Made by a program: the position numbers and the translations under genes. The notes beneath the pieces are model-generated. The model ran no database searches. It saw nothing but the letters and a program-made list of their open reading frames with translations, and was not told the DNA's origin. A DNA stretch of 64,000 nt from assembly GCF_050947875.1 (NCBI RefSeq), contig NC_134572.1, positions 117,404,709-117,468,708 of the forward strand, in the 5' to 3' direction. This document shows, piece after piece, positions 34,963 to 47,003 of the stretch. The stretch comes from Dermacentor variabilis. Lineage: Eukaryota > Arthropoda > Arachnida > Ixodida > Ixodidae. Every line of letters starts with the position of its first letter. Position 1 is the first letter of the stretch.

Positions 34963-36350
34963 CTATAGCCGAAAAAGTTAGCAAAAGAATATGGCGTGCA
35001 CCTCAAAACGAGCAACTTTATTATATATATATATATATATATATAAACAAGTCTTGCATAACGTTGTCGAATAAGGACCTATCTTTTCGGGGGCGGGGGG
35101 GCGGGGGATGTGCGGGAAGTGATGTGCCCATGGACTTAGAAACTTGAGGAGAACGTTTTGAATTCTTGCAATAGTGTTGTCATTTCAACAGATCTAGGTC
35201 ATTCTGAAATCACGCATGTGCTAACATACACGCATATATGTCTTCTTTTATAAAATATAAGCTAGTTGAAAGTCAGAGCTCGTCTTCGTTTCCCCCTTTT
35301 GCCGTCCTTTGTCTCGTTTCGCGCTGTTTAACAAGATGTAAGTTACAGCCTTCTATGTACTTTTGCATCACCAAAAAAAGAGGGTAAAAACGGCCTATAC
35401 AGCCTTGGAGCCGCGATTCTTAATCGCTTAATGGTTCTCCAGTTCACAGTTGACCCACCTGCAAGACGTTGAAGACGGTCCTCTCTGGTGGCGAGCTGAC
35501 GTGTGTGTCGGCAGGGACGTGTACGACCAGTTTACATGCTCATTTCACCTGCGTGAATAAAGAGTCCGCTACACGCTTCACTGAATATACGATCGTGACA
35601 TGAGTTAAGGACGTTTCCCTGACGGGTCCGTTTTTTTATGTATTAAATGTTGCGACGTATAAGCGCGACATGCTTCGCCGTCCCGCGATCTCGACTACGA
35701 TTTTCATCGAATGCAGTCTAGTATACTTCATGCAACCTCGTGATGTACGAAGAACTCGTTTCCTCCACAGAGCACAGCGTCCCCTGTTCTTAGTGTACAA
35801 ATGCCGAGGGCTGCACCTACATGCAATGTCGTGTCATGCAATGTCATACATTCATGTGGCGCCCTGACTTGTCTCGTTACCTTGCGTTCAATTAAATCAC
35901 CTTGCGATGCTTTATTAGGAAGCCAGCGTCAACACTTTCATAACGTGCAGGCCTCCTCTTGCTCCGTTCGCACAGAGACAATGCAAAGAATTTACTGTTG
36001 TTGCTGACACGTTCGATATTTATTTAGGACGAACTTGTCTTTTAGTGTCTTGGATGCTGTGTAGTATGCACGCTATAGTTGCTCAGTTTCTGAACGTGCA
36101 TTTCAAGTTTGCAAGTTATGGAACGCAAAACAATAAAGCGCACTCCAGAATACCATTTTTCCAGTCTACGTGGGCACTTTGGTTTTCCGCGGGCCATCAT
36201 AAAGTTAAAGTAGGTCAATCCTCACAATGATATAGTCACAATTAAACCGACTGAACACCGCTGAATGGCTTCACTCAAGCCCGACGCACGCAAAGCCAAC
36301 CCTAAACCTTCTTACGAAAATGTGTGCAACGTTCATACTTAGTACGTGTC
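34963..36350. other. duplicated sequence, presumably intron or intergenic
   Basis: Collinear with 54,258-55,660. It holds a (TA)n tract at 35,021-35,045. A minus-strand segment near 35,465-35,535 with VSSPPERTVFNVLQ before a gtgggt donor-like site recurs in unit B, but its acceptor is not consistent. No gene is claimed. Confidence 0.5.
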
Positions 36351-36405
36351 TTATGTCGTACGCGTTCATGCACGAAGAATAGCACGAGGCATTCTCTGCC
36401 GGCTC

Positions 36406-37114
36406 AGAAGGGTTTGGGTGCGAGCTAGTTGGTACGGATCATTCATATTTAAAACAGCGCCAAAAAAAATTATAAACACGGACAAGGAAGGACACAGGAC
36501 GAGCGCTGAATGCCAACACCTTTATGCGCAAATATATACAATTTGCAACTGGCGTAAGGAGAGTGAAAGAATACGGTCATTGAAACAGCGTCCTGTTTGC
36601 CCTATGTAACTTACATAGGGCAAGCAGGACGCTGTATCAATGAACGTTTGCGTGAGCATGCGCAATGTGTCAAGATTAAGACTGGCAGTAATCTGGCTGT
36701 TCATTGTGCAAAGTGTGGCTGCTCACCACTCCTTGACGACACGCGTGTGTTGAAAAGGTACAGCAATCAGATGGCCAGAAAAATCTTTAAGGCATTTTCA
36801 GTGTGTCAGTTAGGAGCCACCTGTGTTAGTTCCCCTTCCATAGCACTTTGTGATAAAGAACTTTAGTTCCTTAGAAGTTAATCAGTTTGGCCTGTGTCCA
36901 CCATGTTATGGTTACTTTTATATTGTTTCATGTCATTGACGCATGCGCAGCAGGAGTGGACCGACGATGACTCGCCTTTCCCTTCTTTCACTCTCTTTAT
37001 GACCATTGCAAATTATATATATTTGCGCAGGCTCCAACAAAGGTGTTGTTGGCAGTCAGCGCTCGTCCTGTGTCCTCCCTTGTTCGTGTTTTTTTGGCGC
37101 TGTTTTAAATATGA
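36406..37114 (+). mobile_element. Penelope-like element, truncated, with target-site duplication
   Basis: A 709-bp insertion flanked by a perfect 15-bp duplication (attctctgccggctc at 36,391-36,405 and 37,115-37,129). Unit A has the empty site at 9,420-9,434. Inverted terminal sequences (ttcatatttaaaacagcgcc and its complement; 36,442-36,550 and 37,013-37,115) surround a fragment of a GIY-YIG nuclease. The element is thus a rearranged, RT-less remnant, and it inserted after the tandem duplication, close to its junction. Confidence 0.85.
36597..36866 (+). pseudogene. GIY-YIG endonuclease fragment of the Penelope-like element
   Basis: A 89-codon open frame starts with PYVTYIGQAGRCINERLREH (the GIY-YIG motif as Y-V-x-YIG, then R). 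It continues with HCAKCGCSPL and ends with the family-typical SIALCDKEL. In Penelope-like elements this domain lies after the RT and cuts the target DNA. A mirrored PYVSYIGQTGRC on the minus strand upstream (36,570-36,610) forms a palindrome with it. No RT is present. Confidence 0.85.
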
Positions 37115-37169
37115 ATTCTCTGCCGGCTCGCAGCCGTTGATAGTCCACAGTGTCATCTATTCAACAAAA

Positions 37170-37303
37170 AGGAGCGGGTCCATTGTGGCGACCATGGTGG
37201 TCCTGTCGTGCCCTTTGAAGCTGGCGATGTTGTGGCTGCTTATGTCACTGGAGATTGGCGGCGATGATGCATCCTCTTGGACAACAATTTCAGTTGTGCT
37301 CCT
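37170..37303 (-). repeat. short open-frame repeat, copy 3 of 3 (unit B)
   Basis: Counterpart of 9,472-9,605. The minus frame reads TTEIVVQEDASS ... HNIASF ... ATMDPLLFVE and then stops (TAG), giving an apparent C-terminus. The unit-A copy reads through this position. Confidence 0.5.
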
Positions 37304-37611
37304 AGAGTGTCCGTATCATAAAAAATTGTTTATTGCACACGAATTGCGAGCTCAAACGACACCGGCGATATAAGAGAAGCCGTAGATGAAAACTGTGTGT
37401 TAATTCTGATCGCTTGGTGCGCACAGAAATAGGGAGTTTGGGAAATACGTACCGCAACCAAGCATGTTTGCGCAAACAAAGCCCCGCGCCTTGCTTGCAT
37501 TCTTCTGAGTACCTTTCTGCGTTTTTGGTGGTACGAGCACCGAGGGACACTTTTGCTCCTTGTTCAGCGCTTCCGGTTCACCTTCTGGGGCAACCGGGAG
37601 GAAATTAAAAA

Positions 37612-37847
37612 AAATTAAATTATGGGGCTTTACGTCCCAAAACCACTTTCTGATTATGAGGCCCGCCGTAGTGGGGGACTCCGGAAATTTCCACCACCTG
37701 GGGTTCTTTAACGTGCACCTAAGTCTAAGCACACGGGTGTTTTCGCATTTCGCCCCCATCGAAATGCGGCCGCCGTGGCCGGGATTAGATCCCGCGACCT
37801 CGTGCTCAGCAGCCCAACACCATAGATACTGAGCAACCACGGCAGGT
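37612..37847 (-). mobile_element. Ruka-like tRNA-derived SINE, unit B only
   Basis: Minus-strand SINE. Its head reads gtggttgctcagtatctatgg (A-box-like) and ggtcgcgggatctaatccc (B-box-like), followed by a gcggccgcatttcgatggggg body and the 3' end ataatttaatt. It is very similar to the copy at 59,535-59,771. It is not in unit A, so it is younger than the duplication. The known Ruka family is from Rhipicephalus ticks. Confidence 0.85.
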
Positions 37848-37869
37848 AGGGAGGAAATTCAATATAAAT

Positions 37870-38465
37870 CAGAAAAATTGAAAAATACAGTACAATATTC
37901 ATTGGTTTCTTTATAGATATCCAGGCCTCACTCACCGAGCATCATCGGAGGAACAGTCCCCGCGGGGTACTGCAAACGCCTGGGCGTGGGAGGATCGTAC
38001 GACCAGGTTCCAAGACATTACGACAGACTTCCACTTAGAAAGACGCGTATACCCATTCCCTCACGCTAGGTTAGACAGGACGCAAGCAGTACACTTCGGA
38101 CAATTACAAACGGATTCTTACAGAAACCACCAGACTCATGCATGCCATGTATCCAGACATGTACACTAGAAACACATCGTATGACGAGGTTGCCACACTC
38201 AATCACATAATATGAGAAAGTCAGCACTTAACAAGCAAGTCGGGCAGTGCCGACCCCTCCGTCTCTTCCACTGCCAGACTCCGCTCGCGCTGGAAGACCG
38301 CACTGCTCAGCTCAAACATGACAGCACAACTCTGGGCCATCCAGCAAGCCGAGAAAGCCGCTTCGAGACAAGGTCTCGGAACCGCGTCCGCGGCGGGTGC
38401 CCAGACCTACTAAAAAGACGCCGGACTCAAATCTTATTGATTTGAAAATAAAGTTTACGCTCTCT
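37870..38465 (+). mobile_element. I-group-like LINE 3' end, unit B only
   Basis: Decayed 3' end of a LINE on the plus strand. It encodes remnants like RRVYPFPHARLDRTQAVHF-type and QTDSYRNH-type sequences that precede the zinc knuckle in I-like ORF2, then LWAIQQAEKAASRQGLG and an aataaagttt polyadenylation-like end followed by ctctctct. The family resembles, but is not identical to, the full element at 23.8 kb. Frameshifts break the frame. Confidence 0.65.
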
Positions 38466-40779
38466 CTCCTTATAGATATATCAGAGCCTATGGTTAGCTA
38501 CAAGTTCAGTTACTGAAGGATCTGCAATAATGAGAGTTCATTAGAAATCACACATTACCGCACACCAATGCACAGAATCGTAAACTTTAGACACCCGCCA
38601 CGTGAGGCAAATTCTCTGGCGAAATTCCTGGAAATCCCGAAGTAGAAAGCGAAAGATTACGTCACTTGTCACTAATGACACACAGAAAGGTGGAATGATA
38701 TTGAACCGGCTAATTAATAAATTGTAAACAGTTGCCTCCGAGGTAGGTTCGTGTGTTGCGTTCGCCTAAAGTTGACCTCAACAACACCAGCGACGAGGTG
38801 CCAATGCCACTAAGAGACGCCTAAGTCAAAGATTAGAGAAGCATACCATTTGGTTTTTATTTTCTTTTTGTGCATACCGTGGTTTGCGTCCCCCAATTTT
38901 GGGCTCGAAGAACCTGGAACACCCTAATATCTGACGCGAGAATTGGACAGCGATACCCATTAATGTTTAGTTCACGTGTCGCGTCTGTCGCACTTATATT
39001 ACCTCGTTTACTTGCCACAAAAAGTCGCCAGAAAGGAAATGTTCATTTTTCGGCATCAACGATTCGCTCTTACCTCTTCGGAATGCGGATGCTATCAACT
39101 GAACAACTGAAGCACACTTCACGCACTCATAAGGATGTTAAAAATGAATACTATGAACTAAACTTACAGTTGAATTCTTTCTTCAACGGAGTTTGGCGAC
39201 TTATGGTTCATAAGCAAAATTTACGGCAAGTCCGGTTCAAAGCTCGCTTGAATATTAATGCGTACTAAGCCTGTTTATGCTGAAACCACGACAGCTTTGG
39301 GAGACCAGGGAATCGTGTTAGAGCAAAACAGGCGACTTAAACTAGAAAAGCAAAACCCCTTAGGTCCGGCCCCTCCCAGCGCACTCCAGTTGCCTTTCTC
39401 CTGCGTCAGCCAAGTCGTCCTTCTGGTCCACCGTCGGCGGCTTCTGGACAGCCATTCTGTTATACTAATTAACCAAGTGTATCAACATGTCTGGCACACC
39501 AAGTGCTTTATTTTGAGAACGGGTAACAAACGGCGGGAATTGTTTTGCGTCGACGCAGAAGCTCAGTGATACGGAAGCTGGCCACTGTGTCGCCAAGCGT
39601 CGTCAGCGTGTATTAGTGCACGTTGCGCTTCGTGCCAGGAGTTGGATGACCGGAAGTAAGTAGCCTTTATCGTCACACCCGGGTGCAGCACAGCTCGTCA
39701 CTTTCGGGTTTCCTCCGCCGGGGAGCCAGCTTTGTTCTGCAAAAAAAAGTTTCATGCAGCGCTTTAACACGAAAAAAAAATTGTGCGGTTTAACGTTCCC
39801 AAACTGCACAGTTGGCAATGAGAAACTCCGTAGAGGAAATCTCAGGGATTAATTTTCACCACCTTTTATCGCAGCTTGAACCCATTGCGCGCAAGACGAG
39901 CTTTTTTTTTTTTTTTGCTTTCTGCCCCAATTGGAATGGGACCGCCGCAGTAGTCGTCGAAGCTGCGCGGCTTCGTGTTCAGGAGCGCAACGTCGTAGCC
40001 ACTGCATTGTACTAAGGCTCGCTTTGTTGTGAAGGAAGGAAGAGCGCTTCACATACAGCGGCAATGATCCACCGAGCTCGGAGGTCTCTTAGCCCCTGGG
40101 GCACATCGAGACGCACTAGAATATTGCTCCTTGAAACACTCTTGGTAAACAGCGCAAAGGACAGGACAACGTTGCTTCTCGTCCTCACTTCTGTGCTGTT
40201 TAATACTGTTATAATGCATAAGATAGTCCGAGCAGCAACCCTATAGTGCTTCTTGATGTGGTACACTAAGCAAGGCACAGAACCAGTACTGAACTCTTTT
40301 AAAAAAATGGCAGTTACTTCTACATGCGCTAATGATGATTGATAAAAGCTAAAGTCTGCAGGCTGAAGGGACATTGATCAAATTACTGTCATTCTCATTC
40401 GAATGCGTTGTTACTTCCTATTATTTGTTTTCTCTTTAGGTGTTTTTCTCTTTACTAATTACTTTTTCCTTGTTCTCTTTCCATGTCTCCTAGACATCGC
40501 CACTGATTATGCGTGGTTAATGGCACATTAAAACGGCCGCCACAAGTCTAAGGCACCACTAAGGCACATTCCCAGGTTCAGTTCAGTGAATAAATTTCTT
40601 TTTATTTGAAAACTGTGCATATCCAGTAGACCTCATATTTCATCATTATACAAATTAACACCAACGGTCATGAGTTCGACTCTCAGCCTTCACGATGTCA
40701 ATTGGAATACAGCTTGGAGATATGACCGGTTCGCCCATACCTATGCCATAACGCTGGACATCGAAATTTTTGACCCGTG
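38466..40779. other. unit B sequence, partly duplicated
   Basis: 38,466-38,860 is not found in unit A and is unidentified. 38,861-40,779 is collinear with 9,870-10,345 and 11,126-12,590. No gene is recognised; a Pol III B-box-like motif occurs near 40,670 as in unit A. Confidence 0.5.
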
Positions 40780-42330
40780 AAACTTCTAAGGCTTTCGCCT
40801 TTAGAAAAAAGAAGAATAAAAAAAGAAAAGCGTCATTTTTGCGCGAATAGAAACTCAACCTGAACGTCTTTCAGTCCGGAACCAAACATATAAAAGAAAA
40901 GGTATCGCATTAAATAAAAAGTGACAGTGGGACATCAACCCCAATCCGTCGCGTCACCGTGGCGGACACTCAACTGTCGGTCGATCAGCTGGGCTGGTTT
41001 GAAGCTGAGCCGCACTCGGTATTCTGCCAAGCACGTCTGGCCAGCGACAGCGCACCTGGATCCCGGTCACTTACGAGGCCGAGGACGCACACCGTCATCC
41101 CACCGGCTAGCGGATTCAAATTCCGGCAACGGCTTTGTGGGTGCGCTACCATCACGCACCCCCTACACCTAATGGGGCTCCGGAATTCTAACCCAACACC
41201 TGGCCAGAGCCGAGCACAGTGCTTCGAATCACACGGTCGCGGCTCTGGTTATTATACGACGAGTCATTAGACTATAAGTTTATGCCCACACGTGCGAGGT
41301 GAATGGGCATCGGTTTAAACAAACTTTCATTGGATTCTTCGAGGAACGCTGTTTTTTGTTTAGCGACCATCTGTAAGTGTAGAGGGCACAAAGCCAAGTA
41401 GGTGAGCACAATTTTATGGAGAAACGTTTCGCTCAACGAAAGCCTGCCGCTCTCGAACATGCAAATTCAACGCATGACGACGACGGACAGACGACGGAAC
41501 GATGACGACGGCATCGCAGCGAAAAGAGAGAGGAACGAAGAAGGAAAAGTAGGGAAGTTAACCGAGAAGTTGCCCCGTTGATTACGCTACACTCAAAGAA
41601 GGGAAAAAAAAAGATGATGAACCAGGTACGAAAAATAATAGAGGGCCTGTCAGTGTGAATGCATTCGTGAATTAATGTTCGCTGACAGTGAAAAGCGTTA
41701 GTTTTAGGGACACTAAAAATACTTTTTCCATTTTATAGCTGCGAACTACACAGACTTTTAAAACTCTCGCATTTATTCACTCAGCGAATAAATGCTTATT
41801 ACTAGTGGAGAAAATGTCAGCTCGTTGTCCCGTCACTGATTCCGAACTGCCTTCTCGTATTAGGGTGGTTTTCGCGCCTCGAAGCTCGCTTAGTGAAGGT
41901 TTTCGGGTATTTTCCATAACGCGCCGTAGCCTTTCCTCATCGAGAAACAATTACCGGGTGTTGACATTGCCTTGAAGTTCCCTCACCGGCGCGCTGCGAT
42001 GTCACGGATTATGACATGGTCCACTCGAGCCAAGTTAATTTCTTTATCGGTAAACATGAACTACACCGCATTCCTAAAGAGGAAGCCTTAGCTCGTGGAC
42101 TGCTATCTAAATACATGGGAAAATAGAACTCGATTTCGCCGGCGATCATTTTACACCGAAATTTATGAGGTTTGTTGCATTTAAAAGGAAGAGCTAGAAT
42201 CTAGTGACTGTTGGAAGCGGAATTTTTATTTCGGCAGTCAACATCTTTTTAGAGATATTGTAAAAAATTGTGATATCTCAAACGATGAAACTTTCACCTT
42301 CACAACACTGGATTAATCGCCAAATTAGTC
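40780..42330 (+). repeat. unit B inverted repeat, left arm
   Basis: Inverted counterpart of 48,580-50,900. It contains the roughly 330-bp module at 40,925-41,275 and the GAC-rich block at 41,455-41,530. It continues through a conserved section (41,640-42,330). The module and the GAC-rich block are the unit-B versions of 12,595-13,605. No gene is present. Confidence 0.7.
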
Positions 42331-42439
42331 AATGAAATGCCAAGTGAAGCGATCTCGGAAAAAAAAATACCTTGCCTTCAACAGTTCCACGTACTAAAAG
42401 ATGAACTTGCGCCAAAGTTAAAATTAGCATTGTCTCATT

Positions 42440-44960
42440 GTTTTGGCACGAGGCTCCCTGAATTTATCAGAAGTGATCCCTCAAATTGCGGGATGTACTA
42501 GGACGCGAAATTATCATTTGACCGAAATTCGAATTATTAATAACGTTGTAACCGACTCCACGATTACAATGCAAGGTTTTAAATTGTATTTTCAAAGCGT
42601 GTTCCTTAAGGAGTGGGCAACCACAACTAGAATTTCAACTGAAAAATCCTGGTGAAGAATACCGACTATTTCTGTGAACGGTGTTCTGCCTACGTTGCGC
42701 AAACTCGAAGAAATCCGCTGGTCCCGATGGGCTTTCAAGAGCTTCTCTGAAACTTTCTGCAGCGTAGACATCTCAGTTCTTAACTAGGATCTTGGGAATT
42801 TTCTTACTTTCGAGTGATCAGCCAGAAGACTGGAGGACGGCCCGCGTTGTGCCAATTCATAAAAAAGGGGACAAGCTAACCATTTCTAATTATCAGCCAA
42901 TTTCAATGACTTCCACTTTTTGCAAGTTGCTTGAACACGTAGTCTCTGGCTATCTTAACTCCTCATCATCATCATCAGCCTATATTATGTCCACTGCAGG
43001 ACGAAGGCCTCTCCCTGCGATCTTCAATTACCCCTGTCCTGCCCCAACCGATTCCAACTAGCACCCGCAAATTTTCTAATTTCGTCGCACCACCTAGTCT
43101 TCTGCCGGCCTCTGCGCTTCCCTTCTCTTGGTACCCATTCTGTCGCCCGAATGATCCAACGGTTATCGCATTTATTCAATTACGTGACCTGCCCAGTGTT
43201 ATTTTTTTTCTCTTGATCTCAATTAGAATATTGTCTATACGGGTTTGCTCTCTGATCCGAAGCGCTCTCTTTCTGTCTCTTAAAGTTATGCCTCGCATTC
43301 TTCATTCCATCGCTCAATTGCGCGTTCCTTAACTTGTTCTCAAGCTTCATTCTCAGTCTCCAACTCTCTGCCTCATATGTCAGCACAGGTAAAATGCACC
43401 GATTGTATACCTCCCTTTTCAATGATAACGGTAAGCTTCCAGTCAGGAGCTCACGATCTCTGCCGTATGCGATCCAATCCATTTATATTCTGTGAATTTT
43501 CTTCTCATGGTCAGGGCTCCCTGTGATCAGTTGACCTAGAAAAACGTACTCCTTCACAGACTCTAGAGGCTGACTTGCGATCCTGGGCTCTTGTTCCCTT
43601 GCCCGGTTATTCATCATTATCTTTGTCTTCTGCATAATAATATTCAACCCCACTCCTACACTCTCCCTGTTGATGTCCTGAATCCCTTGTTGTAACTCGT
43701 CTACAGTGTTGCTGAATAGAACAATATCATCGGCAAACCGAAGGTTGCTGAGGCCTTCGCCGTCGATCCTTACTCCTATACCTTCCCAGTTTAACATTTT
43801 ATTACCAGTGAATATGGCTTCCGGAAATAAATGTACACTGTAACGCAGTTAGAACAGTTAATGATTTTGCAGTTGTGCTTGATAAATCATGGCAGATTGA
43901 TGTACTTGTTCAGATTTCCGCAAGGCATTTGACACAGTTCCCCACAGTAAACTTAATTATAAACTGGAAAGTATTGGCGCGTCCCCACTTACCTTAGATT
44001 AATGCTTATTTAAAACACAGGACACAGTGCGCAGATGTTAATGGTTGCAAATCTGAAACGCTTCAAGTTACGTCAGGTCTTGTGTGTCTTAGGCCCGCTG
44101 CTCTTACTAATTTGTGGTAATGACTTGCCCGATGCTGTTTCCGAAAATGCCTCTGTCAGGCTTTCTGCAGATGACTGCATTCTATTGAAGAGCGTAAACG
44201 AACAGAATGATCATTGCATCTTACAAAAATCGCTATTAGCCGTTCATGAACGGTGCGTGAATTGGAATATGCAGCATAGCCTACATAAAACTGTCATCTT
44301 GCGGATATAGCGTAAAAAACAAGGTTCTTTTTTTCTTTTACTAAATTAAATTGTTACGAACTAAATCATTCTATTATGGAGGACACACATCACAATTACT
44401 CAGGGATTGCCTTAACAAACGATTTAACATGGGCGGCCCATATTTCAGACATTTGTTTTTCATCATTTTCCAAGCTGTGCTTTCTGAGACGGAAGCTTAC
44501 AGGTGCTCCAAGAAAGGTTAAACTTCTTGCATACATATTTTATTAGATCGAAATTAGAGTACGCGACAGTTTTATGGGGGCCGTTCACAAAGAAGGATAT
44601 TTACCAGCTGGAGATAGTGCAAAGGCAAGCGATTAGGTTCATATTTATGACAAACACAAAAGGGTACATCCACCCATGTCACTAATGAAAACCAATCACA
44701 TCCCATTACTTCACGTACGCAGAAAAGTGTCCCGTTTGTTGTTTATGAACAACCTTTTGACATACAAATTAAACATAAAGCCTCCCACAATACGTAAACA
44801 GCTATCGTCTAGACGAACACGCCACACAGGAAGTCGTTTGCCCGAACCAGTTTTTGCAAGAACTGAAACATTCAAACAGTTTTTTCCCGCGGGCCTTTTC
44901 CGACTGGAACTCTCTTCCAGGGGCCATTTTCCAGTCCTCTAGTTTTGTTAAACACGCATT
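42440..44960 (+). mobile_element. CR1/L2-like LINE RT remnant, unit B copy
   Basis: Same element as 17,541-18,790 but longer at the 5' end. RT blocks: RTARVVPIHKKGDKLTISNY near 42,840, YQPISMTSTFCKLLEHVV near 42,900, then (after the RTE insertion) DFRKAFDTVPHSKL near 43,915, LGPLLLLI near 44,095 and VRLSADDCILL near 44,155. Here the FADD motif is SADD. C-terminal blocks RSKLEYATVLWGPF and QAIRFI follow near 44,540-44,640. Frameshifts disrupt it. Confidence 0.85.
42966..43792 (-). mobile_element. RTE-like LINE 3' end, inserted in the CR1-like LINE, unit B only
   Basis: 5'-truncated minus-strand LINE. The 3' end on the plus strand is (atc)n followed by gcctatattatgtccactgc, the usual RTE-type 3' terminus of ticks. 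A 104-codon minus frame (43,483-43,797) gives the RT: GLSNLRFADDIVLFS (catalytic FADD), then KTKIM and a YVFLG block. A second minus frame (43,219-43,482) continues with the C-terminal AYGRDRELLTGSLPLSLK and ERA-like SDGMKNARH parts. Unit A has the uninterrupted site near 17,630. Confidence 0.85.
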
Positions 44961-45302
44961 GCGACCTCAGCGGCCATGATTGGTAGATCAAGATATGTGC
45001 GTTAAATTAATCAATTAGTCGGAGTGTTCATTCGCATAATTATGCTAATTATTTCATTTACCATTTTGATTTCTCGGAGAAGTAATGGCCGCCTAATCGG
45101 CAAAACGAATGAAGGGTTAGAATTGTGCCATCGGCCATAGCCAATCTTTAAAAAATTTGCTGCAGCAAAAAAAAAAAGACATCCTGTATATATGTTATAA
45201 ACAAGTGGATTTGAATGATGTAAAAATAAATGTCTGAGGACAAGCATGAGATACACGTTTTATGCTAACTTTGTCTCAGTTTTCACCATATCTTGAAAAA
45301 AC

Positions 45303-45783
45303 AGCGTGCCGAAGTGGCACAGCGGCCTATGAACGATGCAGTGGCGGAGATCTCCGCAGGCTTATAGAGGCGCACGTCAGATCTACCCCCCACCTCACCC
45401 ATCCCTAGACAACAGACATGCGACACTTTGGAGGTGTCTCCAGACCCACACACTCCTTTCCCTGTCACCCTATCCCATTACCATCCCTCTTTCCCCACCC
45501 CCGCCTGCGCCCGCTGTCCGGAACCGTTCGCATCCGCCATCCACATCCTCTCGCTTTGCCCGGCGCACCCTCTCCGCGGGGCCCGGAGCCCCTGACATCG
45601 TGGGAGGAGTGGGAGACCGTGCTCCGCTCTGAGTACCCGGCAACGCAGACCATCGCGACCAGCCGGGCTGCCAGTGTTATGGACTTACGGAACATAAACA
45701 CTTGAGTGGAGTACGGTCGTGCGGGGGCCCAGGGGCCTGCGTGCCCCGAACACCTTTGTTTGAATAAAGTTTTTAACAAGAAC
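45303..45783 (+). mobile_element. LINE 3' end, unit B only
   Basis: An insertion relative to unit A (19,340). It begins with a Ruka-like 3'-half sequence (gccgaagtggcacagcggcc). It then encodes in one plus frame (45,418-45,705) a proline-rich stretch and LTSWEEWETVLRS...ATSRAASVMDL, the typical C-terminal tail of an I/R1-group LINE ORF2. It ends in aataaagttttta. The zinc knuckle and RT are absent. Confidence 0.6.
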
Positions 45784-46948
45784 ATACTGTACTTACTACA
45801 CTGTTGCTTGCTCTGTAGCTTTAGGGCATATTTTTCTATTTCCTAGATGTAGCAAAAGAATGTTGAATTTTCACTTTTAGTGTAATTTGCTATTGGGGAA
45901 GATAGCCAAATATGGGAACTTCTCCTGCAAATAGACCGACAACTGTACGCTACAAGAAGCTAAATTTCTTAGAAATATAGTTTAAAAAATTTTCATCTAG
46001 GACGGAAAATTTTGTTCATGTGCTTTTTGTTTGACCGAAATCAAGCAATATTCAGAATACTGTTCCTACCTGTGCCCACTTTTGCAGGAAGGCACTAAAG
46101 CTACGAAGCTGTCGAAGAGGAAGAGTACAGAACAATGAATGCTTCTCATTTCGTTTGCGCCAAACTCATCAAGGACATCATCATCATCATCATCAAATTC
46201 CTTTTCTTCATCCGCATCTTGCCCAATGCCCTATAGAGGGTACGAGCCAATAACTGAGGGAAAACAAACGAACACGCTCCAGCCAGCTTTGACACGAGCA
46301 CTACGGCTTCGCAGAATTCTGAGTATATCCGGTACAGCTTGGCCACCTATATTCGAATGTGGATTGGTCTGACGTCGCGAGCTCTCCCAACGGCTTCTTT
46401 GCTCTGCGTTGCTCTCCAATCCTATAGTTCACAATCCACAGATGGCTCACAAAGATTGTGCAGCTTTTTGTTCACCTGTGCTCTTTATCCGACGTTCACT
46501 ATATAATAAATCAAAATTGTGGTGTTCAGCGGGCCGAAGTCACAGAGCGGCCTATGAAGGATGCCGTGGCGGAGGTCTCCGCAGACCACAACAAACGATA
46601 TAAAGATAGCAGATGCGGCATCTAAACACAGTTGCTAATCTAGCGCCGAGAACGAACATGACCACAGGTGCTCACCTTGACGCCTTCTTGTAGGACAGAC
46701 GTGACGTTTCGTCTCACTCCATCCAGGAATTCGTTGACCCGGTCTGCAAGAAGCGAGTGGTGGCAAACTTAGGGAAGCGTGAGCATACCAGGTGTTTCAG
46801 GGACGATTTGACGGAATAAACTGCGTCCTTTCATCGACAAAACATTATTCGCGCTGACGGCATGTATTATTTACTGAAATAACGCGCATGAATTCGTTAA
46901 GCGGTTATAACACAGAAGAATTACCTTTCTAATTTACGGCTTTCAAAC

Positions 46949-47003
<55 letters not shown>

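Larger units (their letters stand above)
9393..36350. repeat. tandem segmental duplication, unit A
   Basis: Upstream unit of a direct tandem duplication. Collinear matches with unit B include 9,436/37,131, 9,885/38,915, 11,200/39,455, 13,470/41,780, 16,770/41,970, 18,540/44,710, 20,120/46,590, 23,450/50,090, 27,880/51,050, 29,300/52,470, 34,800/54,100 and 36,330/55,640. Most unit-A excess length is insertions: a LINE (13.61-16.73 kb), an I-clade LINE (23.84-27.31 kb), a repeat (10.35-11.12 kb) and a 3.2 kb block (30.13-33.33 kb). About 16 kb remains after subtracting these. Shared sequence differs by roughly 10% in the one stretch counted. Confidence 0.88.

Noticed and set aside
35465..35545. 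Candidate second exon (VSSPPERTVFNVLQ before a donor-like site), recurring at 54,780-54,850
   Set aside because: A usable acceptor in the same frame is lacking in unit A (a stop lies between) and missing in unit B, and the segment differs between units as much as its flanks.
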